From assembly GCA_947846985.1 (NCBI GenBank), contig CANTUZ010000001.1:34372727-34436726 (forward strand): a DNA stretch of 64,000 bases, written 5' to 3'. The stretch comes from Fratercula arctica. Taxonomy: Eukaryota; Chordata; Aves; Charadriiformes; Alcidae. Made by a program: the position numbers and the translations under genes. The notes beneath the pieces were generated by a model. It ran no database searches. It worked only from the letters and a program-made list of their open reading frames with translations, and had not been told where the DNA came from. This document shows, in pieces, positions 48,191 to 61,987 of this stretch (its first letter is position 1; each line of letters starts with the position of its first letter).

Positions 48191-51100
48191 CAAAAAAACA
48201 ACCAACTTTTGTTTATTTCAAAAAGAGAAAAGAAGGAACTGTAGTGAGGAAGTGTCTGTTCAGGGGCTTTTTTTCTTTACAAAGGTGGTTTAGACATATG
48301 AATGAAAATGAAACTTTCTGCGTTGAGAAACAGTCTCAAGTTTGCTAGGGTTGGCTTGTGGCATTTTTAAAAATACTGGCCCTTTTTTATCTAAAAAAGT
48401 GTATTTCTTTTAGTACCAGCTAAAATCAACAATTAAATTAGCTGCTTTTGAAGCAACTAAGTGAAATACAATTTTCATTTGTCTGATGGGGCCTTAATAT
48501 AGAAAGCTATTAATTTTGACCATTTAAAAATGGGCTCTGGAGGGAGTTCCTCAGAAGAAAACCAAGAAGAAGGTTACTGCTGGAAGGCTTCTTTCCTAAA
48601 TGTACACTTCTGAAAGATGTATGTCTAATTATACAACATCCTACCGTTTGTTTTTATAAAAAAAAAAAAACAAAACTAGTTGTCTGTTAATACAGTCCTT
48701 CAAATGAGCTGTATTAAATGTTGTTTCAGTGGTAATGGACTAGAAATAATTCTCAACAGTAAGAAATGTCAGAAAACTTTCGCCAAACTACAAGATAAGG
48801 GATTGGTCTTGCAAATATTTTGTTTAAAAATAATAGGGATATTTGCAGAAAAGGTTTAATACTTTTGAAGCCATGTAGTTAGAAAGGGTACGTTTTGTGT
48901 CTAGATTCTGACGTTCCTAATGTTTAAAGCTTCTCTTACTGGTGCCCTGCATTGAGGTGGAATTAGGAAGAATTCGTTAATTTGTACTACCAGGCTTTGT
49001 AAACAAAAGAGCTGTGATTATGTTTTATTGATATACGGTGTTTTAAAATGTGTGCATTTGAGGGGAGAGATGGTAGCAGTTATTAGTTACAAATAGCTAG
49101 CTGGATAGAATAGTCACTGCCCTGATACAAGAGACCCAGAACCACTGATCCATACGTGCTGCATGGATGCAACATTCTAGAATAAGAAAAAAAAAAAAAA
49201 AAAATCAGTGGGAAGTTTTGTGGGTTCATTTTTGCTGCCTTACATGAGGATATCTAGATGGTGTGAAATTGGTAAAAAAGAAGACTATGTGGAGAAAGCA
49301 GCTTGCTTTCTGACAGAGGCTGCCTTGGATGAACCTGTTATGCTGTCTGTCATGAAGAAGCCTGATATTTACTGACTAGATGAGAGAATGATGCTTGTGC
49401 CTCAATGCTGTCTCCAGTAACTCCATGCACCATGGGCTTACCCAGCTTATGTGTGGACTGAAGGTGCTTCAGCCTCACCCCAAATGCTCGTTTTCACTCA
49501 TCAGCAAAGGCTGCGTGCATAACCACCCCGTTAGAACACACACGGCAAGGGTTTACCTGGATAGGCCCTGAAGCACCGAAGGGAGGCTTGGATCGAGCAA
49601 GTTTTACTCAGGTAATGAATTGTCCTGGAGGCGATGGGTTATAAATCCTTAAATGGCTCATTTAGCTCATTTAGCATCTGTCCAGGCGCTTAGCTTGCCT
49701 TCAGGTTCTTGACTCAACAGTAAGCTGAACTAGTTGAGGTAAAGTTGCAATTTAAACTCTAGATGCACATTTTTGTGAGCGTACAAACTTGCACCAGTCT
49801 AATTTAATTTAAAGCGTACCCTTAGTGAAACAGTTAGAGGTGGGCATGATCATTCCTAGATGTTTCCATGGCAGGAGTACTCATCCAGCTGCCTCGGTGC
49901 TGCTCGAGGTGTGCCACCCTCTTTTTTCCAAACTGACAGCATAGGTTTTTTCCTGGTGTTTTTATTGCCCTCCCCTCCCATCTGCAGTCCAAACTGTTTG
50001 TGTGAGCAACCCCTTATCTGGTTCAGCCAAGATGAGCCAAGTTGGCAAGTCGGGTGTCCATGCCATGAGAAGTTGCTGGGCTGGTTGACCAAACCAGGTT
50101 AAGGATTGATTTTGGAGTGGTGGAGCTGGGGAGTTTGTAAAAGCTGTGGTTGAGAAATAGAGAGGAGGATCAAGTAGTGCAGTTGTCCTTGGAAGAGGAC
50201 TGCTGTCCATGGCAAAAGCTTCCACAAAATGGTAATTAGGACAGTTAACACTCTTCTACATGTCACATCTAAACTCTTTTGAAAACTTGTTTTCCAAATG
50301 AGTTGTCTGAACACCACAGCTAGATCCTTCTGATTGAGAGGAAGAGCGTGTTAACTAATACATTAGGTTTTGCTCAAAATTATATAGAGGCGTAAGTCTT
50401 GATAATGTAAAATGGGACGAAAAGCTCATTGCTTGTTGGTTGGGAAACGTGCAAATAAAAGTTTTTGGTGGAGGGAGAAGCTTGGGCTTTTTTGTTCTTT
50501 TTCCTTCTGTGAGAGGAGGGGGAAGGAAGCGCAGGGATGAGAACTGCACCGCCGAGGCTTTCTGAAAGAATAGCGTTAACTTTTTGCTTTGTTAAAAATA
50601 TTCTAGTTATTCCTGTCTGCTGAATCATGTTATTGAAATGAAATGATGACCTTTGCTCTGAGCCTGAAACAATACAGGAGAAAAGCAGGTGTTTGGGAAG
50701 ATTAAACCTCCTACATCAGCTAGAAAATATTAAGATAGAGCTGAAGCTCTAAGGATGCCATATTCTTGCTGAGGCTAAAAATGTAAGAATGAGGAAGAAT
50801 TTAAAAAGTTGATTATGGTCAGTTGCCAAGAGCAATGCCGTGATAAATTATTAACTCATTGCACTGTACTGCCTCGTAGTGCAAACAGAATAACTGGTTA
50901 TTGTGCTCTGCTTGGTAAGTCAACACTGTAAAAAATTCCTTGGTTATCTGGAAAATGTCTTCTTTGGGGTGTTTATTAAAGGGACATGGTAGGATTAAAA
51001 ATCATGTTCCCCTCTGTTGCAGCTGGTTATAGCAAATTGAAATCCAGGAAGGCATTTTCTTTCTTGCTGTGTGGGGAGCCTGGTCAGTGGGTGCCGATGA

Positions 51101-52569
51101 GCTCAGTTTCGCTTTTGCTCCTCTCTCTCTACAGCGCTTGGGCGAGGTGTGATCCTTCCTACCTCTTCGAAAAACACCCTGGGTAGCAAGGCCGTTCGGC
51201 TGCTGGTTGCAGAGACGTGAGGCAAGTTGACTCATAGCTGTTCTGCTGGAAAAGCAGTTTTGTGGAGACCACTCCTCCCCTGGTAGCTGTAAAACCGCGT
51301 CGGAGGACGACACACAGGGGGCAGGCAGTTCAGAGCATGCGGGTGCCTTGCTGATGCCACGCAGCAGCCGCCTTATTCACATTTTCAATTTTGTAAGAAC
51401 TGAGGCATCCTGATTTGTGTTTTGCTTTTTTAAGTATAAATACCGCAACGCTTACCTTTCCATTTTTCCTTAAAATATACAGAGCTTTGAAAACTTAGGT
51501 GGTCATAAGGTGGCACAAAATCATTTATAAAAGAACACCCCCACCCTTATTCTAGCCCTATGCTTGTGTTATATTAATTTTTTGTCTAATTTAGTAGTGT
51601 ATAATAGAAATTATTATGCTTGTAAATATAACTTTTTCAGTGTTATGCTTAGAGCTAGTACAATAGTAATAACCATGAAAATAAATACATACAAGAATTC
51701 TGAAATATTTGCTGTAATAGAATCCGTAGTTCATTAGCAGGACACAAATGAGCTTTCAGGGTTAAAAAGAATATCCAGCTTGAGAATAAACCATTTCTGG
51801 ATCAGTGTCAGCGTCTGCCACCCCAGTTTTCTTAGGAAAACATTGAATCCTGCCAGTACATGTTGCAAGATATGACCAACGTGACTTACAAACTAAGAAG
51901 CAAATCTACAAAATGCTGTTGGCTACATAGTATTGTTGGAATCTGAGATGGAAAATACTTTTTTTTTTTTTTTTTTGGTTCTCTTCTAAGTCCTTTTGCC
52001 AATCCAGCAAAATTTTGTGAGGTTCTGATCATGCTGCGAGGCTTTTTTGTACAGAAAGGCTTTCGAGCAACTGTAACTTTGTATCTTTTTTAATTTTGTT
52101 GGCTGCTTGAGGTTACTTGAGTATTTGTCAAGGGTGGGACTTGTGTCTTAAGTGGACCTCAGAAATGCTGCAGAAGCGAACTTCTGCTAAAAGTTCAACC
52201 CTTGGCTTTGTGTTAGTGTCTGATGGGTCCTGGTTTAGGGCCTTTTTTCCAACTTTCAAGGCCTGAAGGGGTCAAGTGCCCAGTGACGTGGAGGGACGTA
52301 GTCTTGTCTTTTGAAGCACTGGACAACTGCGGTTCTCCGGGATAACCCAGATGGTCACAGAGCTCAGATGGGAGCATGTGAAAGCTGGGGACAAAGCACG
52401 CTCTGTCAGAGGAACCTAGTTACAGAACAGGTTTCTAGTTAGAAATGAGGAGAATTTGGAGGCTGGTCATTTTCAGGAAATTGCAGACCCCTGACTTTGA
52501 GATGGCTGTTCTACTAACAGTGCCAGTCACCATGTAAAGGCATTTTTGTTCCCAGCTGTTCTAGTATGA

Positions 52570-52620
52570 GGATGGAGAGCACCTTAGGATGGAGAGCATG
52601 TTGGGATGGAGACCCTCAGT
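52570..52620 (+). repeat. Three-copy 17-bp minisatellite
   Basis: Three tandem 17-bp units each beginning GGATGGAGA (52570, 52587, 52604). The first two differ only near the end, and the third is more diverged. Confidence 0.9.
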
Positions 52621-55600
52621 TCCATAAAGGGTAAAATGTGGCAGAAGCTCCATGAAATCCAATAAAGACTTTTTTACTGCTTTAAAGTTTACGCAGAAAA
52701 TGTTTGTAGACTGTAGCAGTAGATGATAGTGTTAAACCTACTAGATATCTACCGGTTGATATATTTCCCAACTTAATTGCACAAGTGACATGTCTTCTGT
52801 TGCTTTAGTTGGCAACCCTGCAGATACAACTCAAAATCGGTTTTCCTCAGTTTTATACCACCGGTTGGCCATTGGTGGAGGAAGGATATGAGGCCATCTT
52901 AATAATTTCTCATCCTACCTGGAGGTCTAGGAGAAGGTGTTTTCTGACAGGTGACATTATGGGGTGATCTAAGACTGAGCAGAAGACTACTTAGAGAGGG
53001 GCTGAGTATAGCTTTGCATATAGATACTGTAGAAATTACAGTAGGAGTAACAGTAGGAGTTTCTGCTTTTCACTGAAATTTTGCTTTATCTAGCAGTTGA
53101 TTCTTAGCTATATTCATTCATGTGCTTATCCTGTTGGTACACAGTGCTTCCTCAGCACTTCCATTTTGTAGTAGACTAACAGGTGTTACTCTAGATATTA
53201 GTGTTAGAAAAGCCCCACAGGTCATCTAACTTGTCCCCTTCTGTAGGACGGGGTGGTCCCATTAAGTAAGCTTGCTGGTGCCTTATTTGGCAGTGTGGTT
53301 TCTGATGCTGGTTGCGGTTCATTTTTGAAGGTTTCTGCTTGTTTGCTTCCTCATCTGTTAAGTCAGGTAGCTTGGTTCCTTGGTGGTGTACAAGTCCGTT
53401 TGAGGAAGGCCGGACTCTAAAACCTCCAGAGATGGCTTGCCAGACAAGAACATGCCACCAGCTTTTTATACCCTGCCTTGGTGGCCTTCTGGGGCCCCAT
53501 TTCAACATGCTTGACCTGATCACTTTTCATCCATCCAGCTGTCTGGCTTTCTGTGCGTGGGCTTAACTTATTCAAATTTTTTGCTTTTTTTTTTTTTTTT
53601 TTTAAAGGTGTCATGGGTTTTCTCCCCCTCATGGGAGGCCGTGGCCCGTGCAGGAGGACAGGCGTGCTCGGTGACAAGTGTGCAGGGGGGGGGCAGGATG
53701 GGACATGACACACGTGGCTGTGCTGGCAGGAAACACTCTTCACTGGGTCCCGGTATCTTTGTCTGTGCTTCCTGTCAGTTAAACCACGAGCAGGGGAGCA
53801 GATGCACCCAGAGATGATGACTCCGCTGTCTGCCCCAGGCAGCCATTGTGTAACAAACTGTCTTCTCAAGAGCGTACTCGTGCCCATACGCTTTTGACTT
53901 TGTTATGTGTCCGAGACCCTCATTTAGATACCTGAGAGTAAAGATCAGAATTTTAATTAGTGCGACAGAAAGCAGTACTTGAACTCTTGGAGCATGAACT
54001 GTAAAAGAGTAACCATGGGAGTTATCCTAACGCAGCGAGAGCTGAGGTCCAGTGTTTCTGTTTCCACTGCTATCAGTGTAGGAGTTTTTAAATGCATATG
54101 AGAAATGGACAGACTGGGCGTAAAGTCATGCAATTTCATGAATATCTTTCTGGGCAGGTAATTGCTATGTTACTTGACCCGGTGAATGTTATTGTAAGAT
54201 TCTGTGATCTTTGGAGTGATTTTTTTTTTGGAAATTATTATTAATTTTTTCATTTTAATCCACTTGTGGATCTGTGTGTTTCTGAGGCAGCTCTGGCTTT
54301 CAGTTAAACAACGTGTTACAAATGCACAGAAAAAGCACACAAAACCTTCTACTCTAAAAGATGTAATGTTTTTTAAGTAGGTCTCATGATTTCTGAAGAT
54401 ACGCATATTATTACAATGTACTTAATTTATTGGAGCTAGAACTCTAATAATATCTTCCCCAGCATCAGATTTTAGAGAACTGAGTACTCTGCGCATCAAA
54501 ATTATGTTAGAACTGAAACTGCGTAGGTTCATTTCAGCCTTTTTGCCTGATTTGATGCTCTTTTCTTCTTCATGTGACAGCATAATGCCCAAAATACTGG
54601 TTTTTTTCCCCTTAAACTGTGTATTTGTTGATAGCCAGCACTGAGCACAGATGTCTTTGCCGCATTATAAAATGTTTTTGTACTACGTGCTCTTTATAAT
54701 AGGGGCTCTCAGCCTGAGGGGCACATCGTCTGCGTGGGGAAGAGTAGAAAGGTTGTAGGGGCAGTGAGATTGGATGGGTAAGGGGTTTGGGGTTTGTTTT
54801 TGTTTGTTTGTTCTCCTGACTTCTCGTGGGTTACAGAGCACCATGCATCGCACCCTGCATGAGAGGTGGGGAGATGTTGTACAGAAGAGCTGCTCTCACA
54901 GAAGCGGGCACCACTCCTATCTCTTGGTGATGCCTTGACCCTGAGGGAGCAGCTTCTGGTCCCACTGGGTTTCTGCAGGGACAGGAGCCGGCACCACAAG
55001 GGCAAAACTCTGTATTTTGCCTCTGTGAAAGACACCAGCTCTCGCATTTCTAACTTAGCTGTGCTGGAAGCCCTTCACGGTAACAGGATGCTTCTGCTAA
55101 CCTTTTTTCCTTTCAGTTTTGAGCGTCGTTTTTCTTAGTACTGTCTTGTTTGAGAGTGGAAAGGTACAAATGGGGCACAATCCTCTGGAGGGAACACATA
55201 GTAAAGCCTCCACGAAACTCTGCTTGAAGTCTATGGCATATTGGAAAAGAGCTTAGTATTGTTTCCTTTTCCCTACCCACCCACAATTCTGATATTCATT
55301 TATTATATCTGTGATCACAGCAAACCACTGAGACTTCACAGAAGTAGATGAAATGATAGGCAACAGAAAAGAAGAAAAAGAAAGGAGGCTGGAGGATAAA
55401 TGAAGGGATGGATTAGAAAGTATGTAAAGCAACCTCTCCCTGCATTGCCTTGTTTATGGTACTAGTTAATCTTTTGCTTTAACCTCAGCTTTTCCTTGGT
55501 TTTTTGTTTGGGTTTTTTTTTCTTTTTTTTTTTCTTTTTTGTCCTGACTGTGTACAGGTTGAATGTCATACCGGGTGAGGAAAGGGTAGGGTAGAAGTGG

Positions 55601-55767
55601 TAGATAGAATGTTTTTTATCTCTGGTTTCTGTGATAATTTGCAAGTTTTCATAAAAGAGCAGATGTCTGCTGAGGAGCTTCTTGCGTGATGAGGCTGTTG
55701 TGCTGCGAGAAAGGCTGGAATGCTTGCTTCAGCCACACTGCGTGCTTGTTTTCCCACAGAGCTAAAT

Positions 55768-56201
55768 GAAGATGGTCAGAGGGCTGGAACACTTCTCTTG
55801 TGAAGACAGGCTGAGAGAGATGGGGTTGCTCAGCCTGGAGAAGAGAAGGCTCTGGGGAGACCTGATTGCGGCCTTCCAATATATATATAGATAGATAGGG
55901 CTTGTAATAAAGATCAAGGAAGGCATTTTACCAAGGCCTGTAGTGACAGGAAAAGGGACCACAGTTTTAAACCGAAAGATGGTAGATTTAGATTGGACGT
56001 AAGGAAGAAATTGTTTACTGTGAGAGTGGTAAGACACTGGCACAGGTTGCCCAGAGAAGTTTTGGCTGCCCCACAAGGTCAGGCTGGATGAGGCTTTAAG
56101 CAACCTGGTCTACTGAAAGATGTCCCTGCCCGTGCCAGGGGGGTTGGACTGGATGATCTTTGAAGGTCCCTTCCAACCCAAACCATTCTGTGATTCTATG
56201 A
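55768..56201 (+). mobile_element. CR1 retroposon, 5'-truncated
   Basis: Starts at GATGGTCAGAGGGCTGGA (ORF2 C-terminal end) and runs to the 3' end GATTCTATGA. It includes CAGCCTGGAGAAGAGAAGG, the AACCTGGTCTACTG block and GGGTTGGACTGGATGATC. It carries an internal TA/GATA microsatellite at about 55880-55898 and several frame breaks. Confidence 0.95.
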
Positions 56202-56681
56202 ATTGAGGCCTGGATCAACTCCTAATAATTTAGGCAACTCAGATAAATGACTCAAGGAAGGGCCTTTCATTTCCAGGAGATGCAGCCCACGTTTCCTCCC
56301 ATTGGTTGTAGGGAAAAGTTAGAGCAACCAAAGTCCTTTCTTACCAAGGTGTTTGAGTTTCTTAGAATTAATCTGAATTTAGAGGACTTGATTGTCAGGA
56401 AAAATCCTACTTGGTGGGTCAAAGGCGGAAAAGCTGTCATAGGAGAAAATTGTTTCCGGATGGTAGAAGCTGTGTGGGTGCATGTCTGCTCAACCCTTCT
56501 GTGTATGACACCATCAGGGTTTCTCTTTTGGGAGACATGGGTGGACTTGGGCAATGGCCCTGTTCAGACAGCTCCTGAGAGGGTGGGCAAGTGCACTTGT
56601 GTGTGCGTGGGCACATGTTTGCATGTGCATGTTTGCCTCTGAGAATAAGGACGTGGGATATGGTGGTGCCTTTGTCTTTGA

Positions 56682-56721
56682 AGCCTGCATAGCAAAAGCG
56701 GTCATCTCCTGAGCCGACAAG
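56682..56721 (-). repeat. Coding-like repeat, copy A (inverted relative to copy B)
   Basis: On the minus strand, 38 of 40 bases match 58162-58201, and weaker similarity continues about 40 bp further. The frame reads [13 protein letters not shown] and is part of an open minus-strand frame from 56837 to 56514. The family is not recognised. It is not part of the CR1 consensus as I know it. Confidence 0.75.
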
Positions 56722-58161
56722 GTGCATATCAAAATCTTTATGAGGCCTGGGTGCTGTAATATCTGTATTATTTGTTCTGTGGAGCCAAGGGGAGGTAGAA
56801 AGACGTCTCCAGGCTTGTGAGCTGGTGACTGTGTCAAGGTTGCGCTGATTTCTGTTGCGGGATGAGACCAAGTTGGGCACGCAACTCAGCCCAAGGTGAC
56901 CGGGCAATTTTGTGTTTTCCCCAGGTGATTTGGTTTCCCCCCCAGCCCTGCTACCTTGCTTCCCCCTGCAGCTAGGGAGTCAGGCTGGCTCGAGGAGCCC
57001 TGCGGTAGGGGCTACAGCTGGATGGCACAGAGACGTGCACAGCAGCCACCTCTGATGCCGGATTTAGTTCTGCAAAAGACACAGGAACTTGAATGATGAA
57101 ATGAGGAAGAGGTGAGACTTGAATTTCTCTACACCTGCTTTGTGGGGCCTCTGAAACTTTGCAGAATACCCTGATTTTGTAGGTCTTTTCATGTAGCACT
57201 TATAAATTCTGTGTCTAGTTCATTAGCAGTGAATTCCCATGTCTCCCAGGAGCAGGTGTGTGCTCATATGAGAGTGACTTTGGCTTCAGTGCGAACATTT
57301 CCCCAGACATTACGAAATGAGAAATACTGGCCTGTCCAGACGTCGCCTTCCCTGGAGGAACCTTTGCAGACCCCGCTCCTTTTCCACATCACTCTTCAGA
57401 GAAATCTTTTTGCTTTTTTATATTAATCGTGTTGGTCTTTAACTTGTGTTTCATCATTGTTTGAAACCCCACGGTGGGAATTGTTAGTCTAGCAGCAAAC
57501 CAGGAGATAATTTATATTCTCTTAATGGCCAAGTTCACTAGTTTGAAATTCCCCAGACAAATAGTCTCCCTTCTTAATCCCACCCTATGCAAATACTTTA
57601 GAACATAAAATTTAAGCTACGCTGATCTGTAAGAATAAAAATGTACAAATGGCATGGGAATATTAGCTTCTGTCTTATCCTACATAGCTGCAAGTTAATG
57701 TATTTAATATTGTAATTACGCTAAGCATCATGAAGTACACACATTTTCAGAATAATATGAATGAATACATTGCATTTTAGAGTGCATTAAAATTGGCAGC
57801 TTAAAAAGTATTATCTAACTTTTAATTATGGCTTGAGTGAAATGTTCTTCTCCACTGTAACTGTGTAAGCAGTCTCTTGCCTTGCAGAGGTTTAAGGCAT
57901 GATTTTAGATGCGGTATTTACTGTTTGGTTCTTTACTTACGGGGGGTTTTTTCTGCAGACATTTAAGTGAATCAGATCTGTCACATGTTACGTCCTGGAT
58001 AGATGTTCAGTACAGCAGAAATGCCTGTACTCTTCATACTGTTAATGCTCCTTCTCCAATTTAGGCAGACTTCAGCACTTCATTGATTTAACCCAGCAGC
58101 AGCTTTTGGGGAAGGGTAGTACTGAATAAGTAGGTGAAGGGCATCGTTTTAAAAAAGGCAG

Positions 58162-58201
58162 CTTGTCAGCTCAGGAGATGACCGCTCTTGCTATGCAGGC
58201 T
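58162..58201 (+). repeat. Coding-like repeat, copy B, abutting a CR1
   Basis: The plus-strand partner of 56682-56721. It reads [16 protein letters not shown] in a frame that continues without a stop into the CR1 ORF2 sequence starting near 58237. Confidence 0.75.
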
Positions 58202-58236
58202 GAAAAGGGAAAGGAACCACAATATTCCGTGTCTTT

Positions 58237-58909
58237 GGACTTGGGGGTACTGGTTGATGAGAAGCTCAACATGAACCGTCAATGTGCGCTTGCAGCCCAG
58301 AAAGCCAACCGTATCCTGGGCTGCATCAAAAGAAGCATGGCCAGCAGGTCGAGGGAGGTGATTCTGCCCCTCTGCTCCGTTCTGGTGAGACCCCAGCTGG
58401 AGTCTTGCGTTCAGTTCTGAGGCCCCCAACACACGAATGACATGGACCTTTTGGAGTGAGTCCAGAGGAGGGCCATAAACATGCTTAGAGGGCTGGAGCA
58501 CCTCTCCTATGAGGACAGGCTGAGAGACTTGGGGTCATTCAGTCTGGAGAAGAGAAGGCTCTGGGGAGACCTTATAGTGGCCTTCCAGTACTTAAAGGGG
58601 GTCCCACAGCAAAGATGGGGACAAACTTTTTAGCAAGGCCTGTTGTGATAGGACCGAGGGGTAATGTTTTTAAACTAAAAGAGGGTAGATTTAGACTAGA
58701 TAGATGGAATAAGTATTTTACAATAAGAGTGTTGTAACACAGGAAAGGGTTGCCCAGAGAGGTGGTAGAGGCGCCATCCCTGGAAACATTCAAGGTCAGG
58801 TTGACGGGGCTCTGAGCAACCTGATCTAGTTGAAAATGCCCCTGCCCATGGCAGGGGGAGTGGACTAGATGATCTTTAATGGTTCCTTCCAACCCCAACT
58901 ATTCTGTGA
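58237..58909 (+). mobile_element. CR1 retroposon, 5'-truncated
   Basis: The ORF2 C-terminal region begins [20 protein letters not shown], and [14 protein letters not shown] follows. A stop comes after ESCVQF. The remaining CR1 blocks then run to the tail GGACTAGATGATC and ATTCTGTGA. It is the longest CR1 on the plus strand here. Confidence 0.95.
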
Positions 58910-61892
58910 AAACAGCACAACTGTTCAGTGAATGTCTGACTTGGCAAACACCTGGAACCTGGACATAGATGATTACCTTTTGAAAAGCTGACTGAAATGA
59001 GACAAAGGTATCCAAGAGGGAAACAAGAGAAACGCAGAAGCATTTGCCTCTCAAAATGATATTCTTTAAGTATATCAAATGAGTTAACGCTGAAGATGCT
59101 AATATGAGAAAGAAGGAAAGATGATGACAAAGGTTGGGGAAGACAAAACCCAAACCTACGGTCTCTCTACAAGGATGAAGTTGTCGTCTCCAGAAGAGTG
59201 AGGGACAAGACAATTCTGTACCTTTTTCCGGATACAATGGAAGTATATTCAGTGTGTCTACATTAGACGAGATTATTGGGATAACTTGCATGTGGAGCTC
59301 TTCGTGCTGTGCGCTCCACACCCATTAAGTAGCTAGCTGTCTAGAAACAAAGTGGTTTGTGTACCAAACACGTTACAGCGGGAGCATAGGGTTCGGTGGG
59401 GTTTATTTTTGCTTTGTTTTGTTTTTTTTTCAAGTCTCTCTGGCTATGTAATGCTCACCTTTTCTAACCAAGGCCACATCCCTCCCTCCTTGTCTTTGCA
59501 TGTGTGTGTTGGTGCTTGCTTAAAATTGTTTCCAGCTCAAGTTCAGTTTTAAATGATGTTTTGAGAGTATTCCTTGAATTCAGAGCAAACTGGTTGGTGG
59601 GTTACTTTGCTCCCTTTCCTGCATGCCTCCGGAGAGCTTACTAATCGTGTTTACTTGAGCATATCTGGAGTATTTTGTTGCTTCTTGCCTTTCTCTGTGG
59701 TGAGCTGTGACCAGGAACGCTGGTATGAATTACCCATGCAGAAAGCACGTACCAGTTCAGAGCTGTGACTTGTTCTACTGAGGGGAAACATACGGTTACA
59801 GCCTTCTATCCTTAGCCCTTCTGCCTGTGAGTTTAAAAGCTAAGCTCCCTCATTCTACAGTTCTCAATTTTTTTATTATTTTTTTTTTTGTTAGGCCTGT
59901 AGATGATACATGAGTTGCAGCTACAGTGATCTGTAAAATACGATAAACTAGAAATCAGGCAGAAGAGTTCAGCTCAGAAAGGAGTAAGAAACCCCATGCC
60001 TTGATTTGGGACACTATTTTGAAGGTGTGGAGTCTGTTTTGGTGTCCTGTTTAGGAGAACAAGACTATGATGACCTACGTGAATTCTTCTTACATGAACG
60101 CTCTGAGCTAAAGAACCTGATTAAACCAGAAATAAAGTTGAATGCACTCAGGCTAAAAAGACCTGGTTACATTAGAAAAGACAAATAGTGGGAAAAAAAG
60201 ACTCATCAGTCCTGGAGGTTAGTGGGAGGGTGCTCGTGAAGTCTGACTGACATCTCTGACTTCCCTGTGTGCAACTGTTCCTTATCAGTCTGCCTGACTG
60301 TAGGTACGGTTTGGTACTTTGCACGTCTTCTTATATGACCTTGCATTCCTGTTTCTACAGGCTTTTTGGAATCAAGTATTTCTGCTTGTGAAATGTTTAG
60401 GAGGTGGTGTCACTCACTCTTGGGTTGGGCTTTTTTGTTGCCTTTTGAGGGTTTTTTTGGAATCTATATGAAAGCTTAGTGCAAACATTAGCGTTGTGAT
60501 TTTGACGAAGTACGAGATTTGTCTTAATTTTTCTGAAAGATTTGCTGATGGAGATGTGTCTCTCCTGTCCCAACCTCATAAATAACTCCCTGGCTGTGTT
60601 AGTAATAGTATTAGACTCTCCAAGCTCTTAAACATAAAAAATTCACAGTAGTACTTGTCTTAGTACACCCATCAAACTATTTCAGAAAGAACTTATAAGG
60701 AGAAGTAATCTCAACGGTCATGGCTGAGCAGGAGACAAAGTGGACCCTTGGGGATGTCTAAGGAAGGTGTGTGTTGGGGCACCCTGTGGGTGCTGTGCTC
60801 CGTCTGATCACAGACTGGAGAAAACAGGTCACCTCTTGCCTGGTGCGAAAAACCTCACTGATGAATTCCTGTGGTATAACCATTGGAAATGCGTGAATGG
60901 GTACTTCCATTTCTTATATTTGTGGGTAAAGCTCAATGAGGATCTTTGTGACAAATAGATTAAGAAGCTTCAGGCACAGTTTGCAAAAATGTGTTTTAAC
61001 TGGTAGCCTTTTTAATAAGAAAGACTGAAAATCTGATGTTTCTATCTATATTTTACCCACTTGTCATTGTTAACCACAATGCTAACTTAAATATAAACTT
61101 AAGTGCTCTTCTAAATCTGGAGCTAGAAACTCTCAAAGACCAAAATGCTTGTTTAACGCTGTTTTAAGAAAGCAGCTTATAGTTGCAGTGCTTTGTGATA
61201 TTGGCTGTACTGTTTCTTGACACAAGCCCTCTTAGCATTTTATTTTTTTGCTTTGCTTTGATTGGGCCTGTGATTCTTGTCTGAAGGGTTAAAAAGTTAT
61301 TTAAGTAAGATTTAGGTTAAAGCAGCATGCGATTAAGACTCTACTTGGTAGTTTCATCTGTGCTCTACAAATTAGCTCGCTTGTGTGCGTGTAATGGGGT
61401 ATTATCTTGTATTCTCAGCTTTAGCAAAATGGACCACTTGTCCCAAGAAGGATGCTGCCTGAATAGTCCTCTGTGAGTTGTAAGAATATACATATTTATT
61501 TGTTAAAATGCTGTTTAGTTCCAAGGTGTATGAACTTAGGAGACTGATGAAGTGTGTGCTGCAGAGGTGGGATCCTGGTGAGGGGTGGAGTTGCACACCC
61601 ATGGATTGAGGCGTGCAACATAGCACCCCTGTTCAAAGCAGCAGAGTAAGGCTGAGATGGAATCACAGGGAAACACATTGATTTGCTGGTTTTGAAGTGT
61701 GTTGTGGATTTCCTTGTATTATAGGGATCTTCTCAACACTGGCAGCTGGAGAGGAGGAAGGAATGTGGCACATTGTCCCCAGTGGTTGCAACCTGCCAGT
61801 GTGTTGTTTTGAACCAGCTCCTGAACATTGACTAACAAGTTGATTGTGTGCTTTTTATGACCTCCTTTCATATGGAGTAACCCATTCATAAC

Positions 61893-61987
61893 TAGCAACC
61901 TGGTCTAGCGGGAGGTGTCCCTGCCCATGGCAGGGGGGTTGGAACTAGATGATCTTTAAGGTCCCTTCCAACTCTAACCATTCTATG
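61893..61987 (+). mobile_element. CR1 3'-end fragment
   Basis: Only the last 95 bp of CR1: AGCAACCTGGTCTAG, GTGTCCCTGCCCATGGCAG, GTTGGAACTAGATGATC, ending CCATTCTATG. Confidence 0.95.

Noticed and set aside
60006..60188. 60-codon plus-strand frame with charged, protein-like composition
   Set aside because: Searched as a possible ELF1 exon. It matches neither the ELF1 N-terminus nor any family I know.
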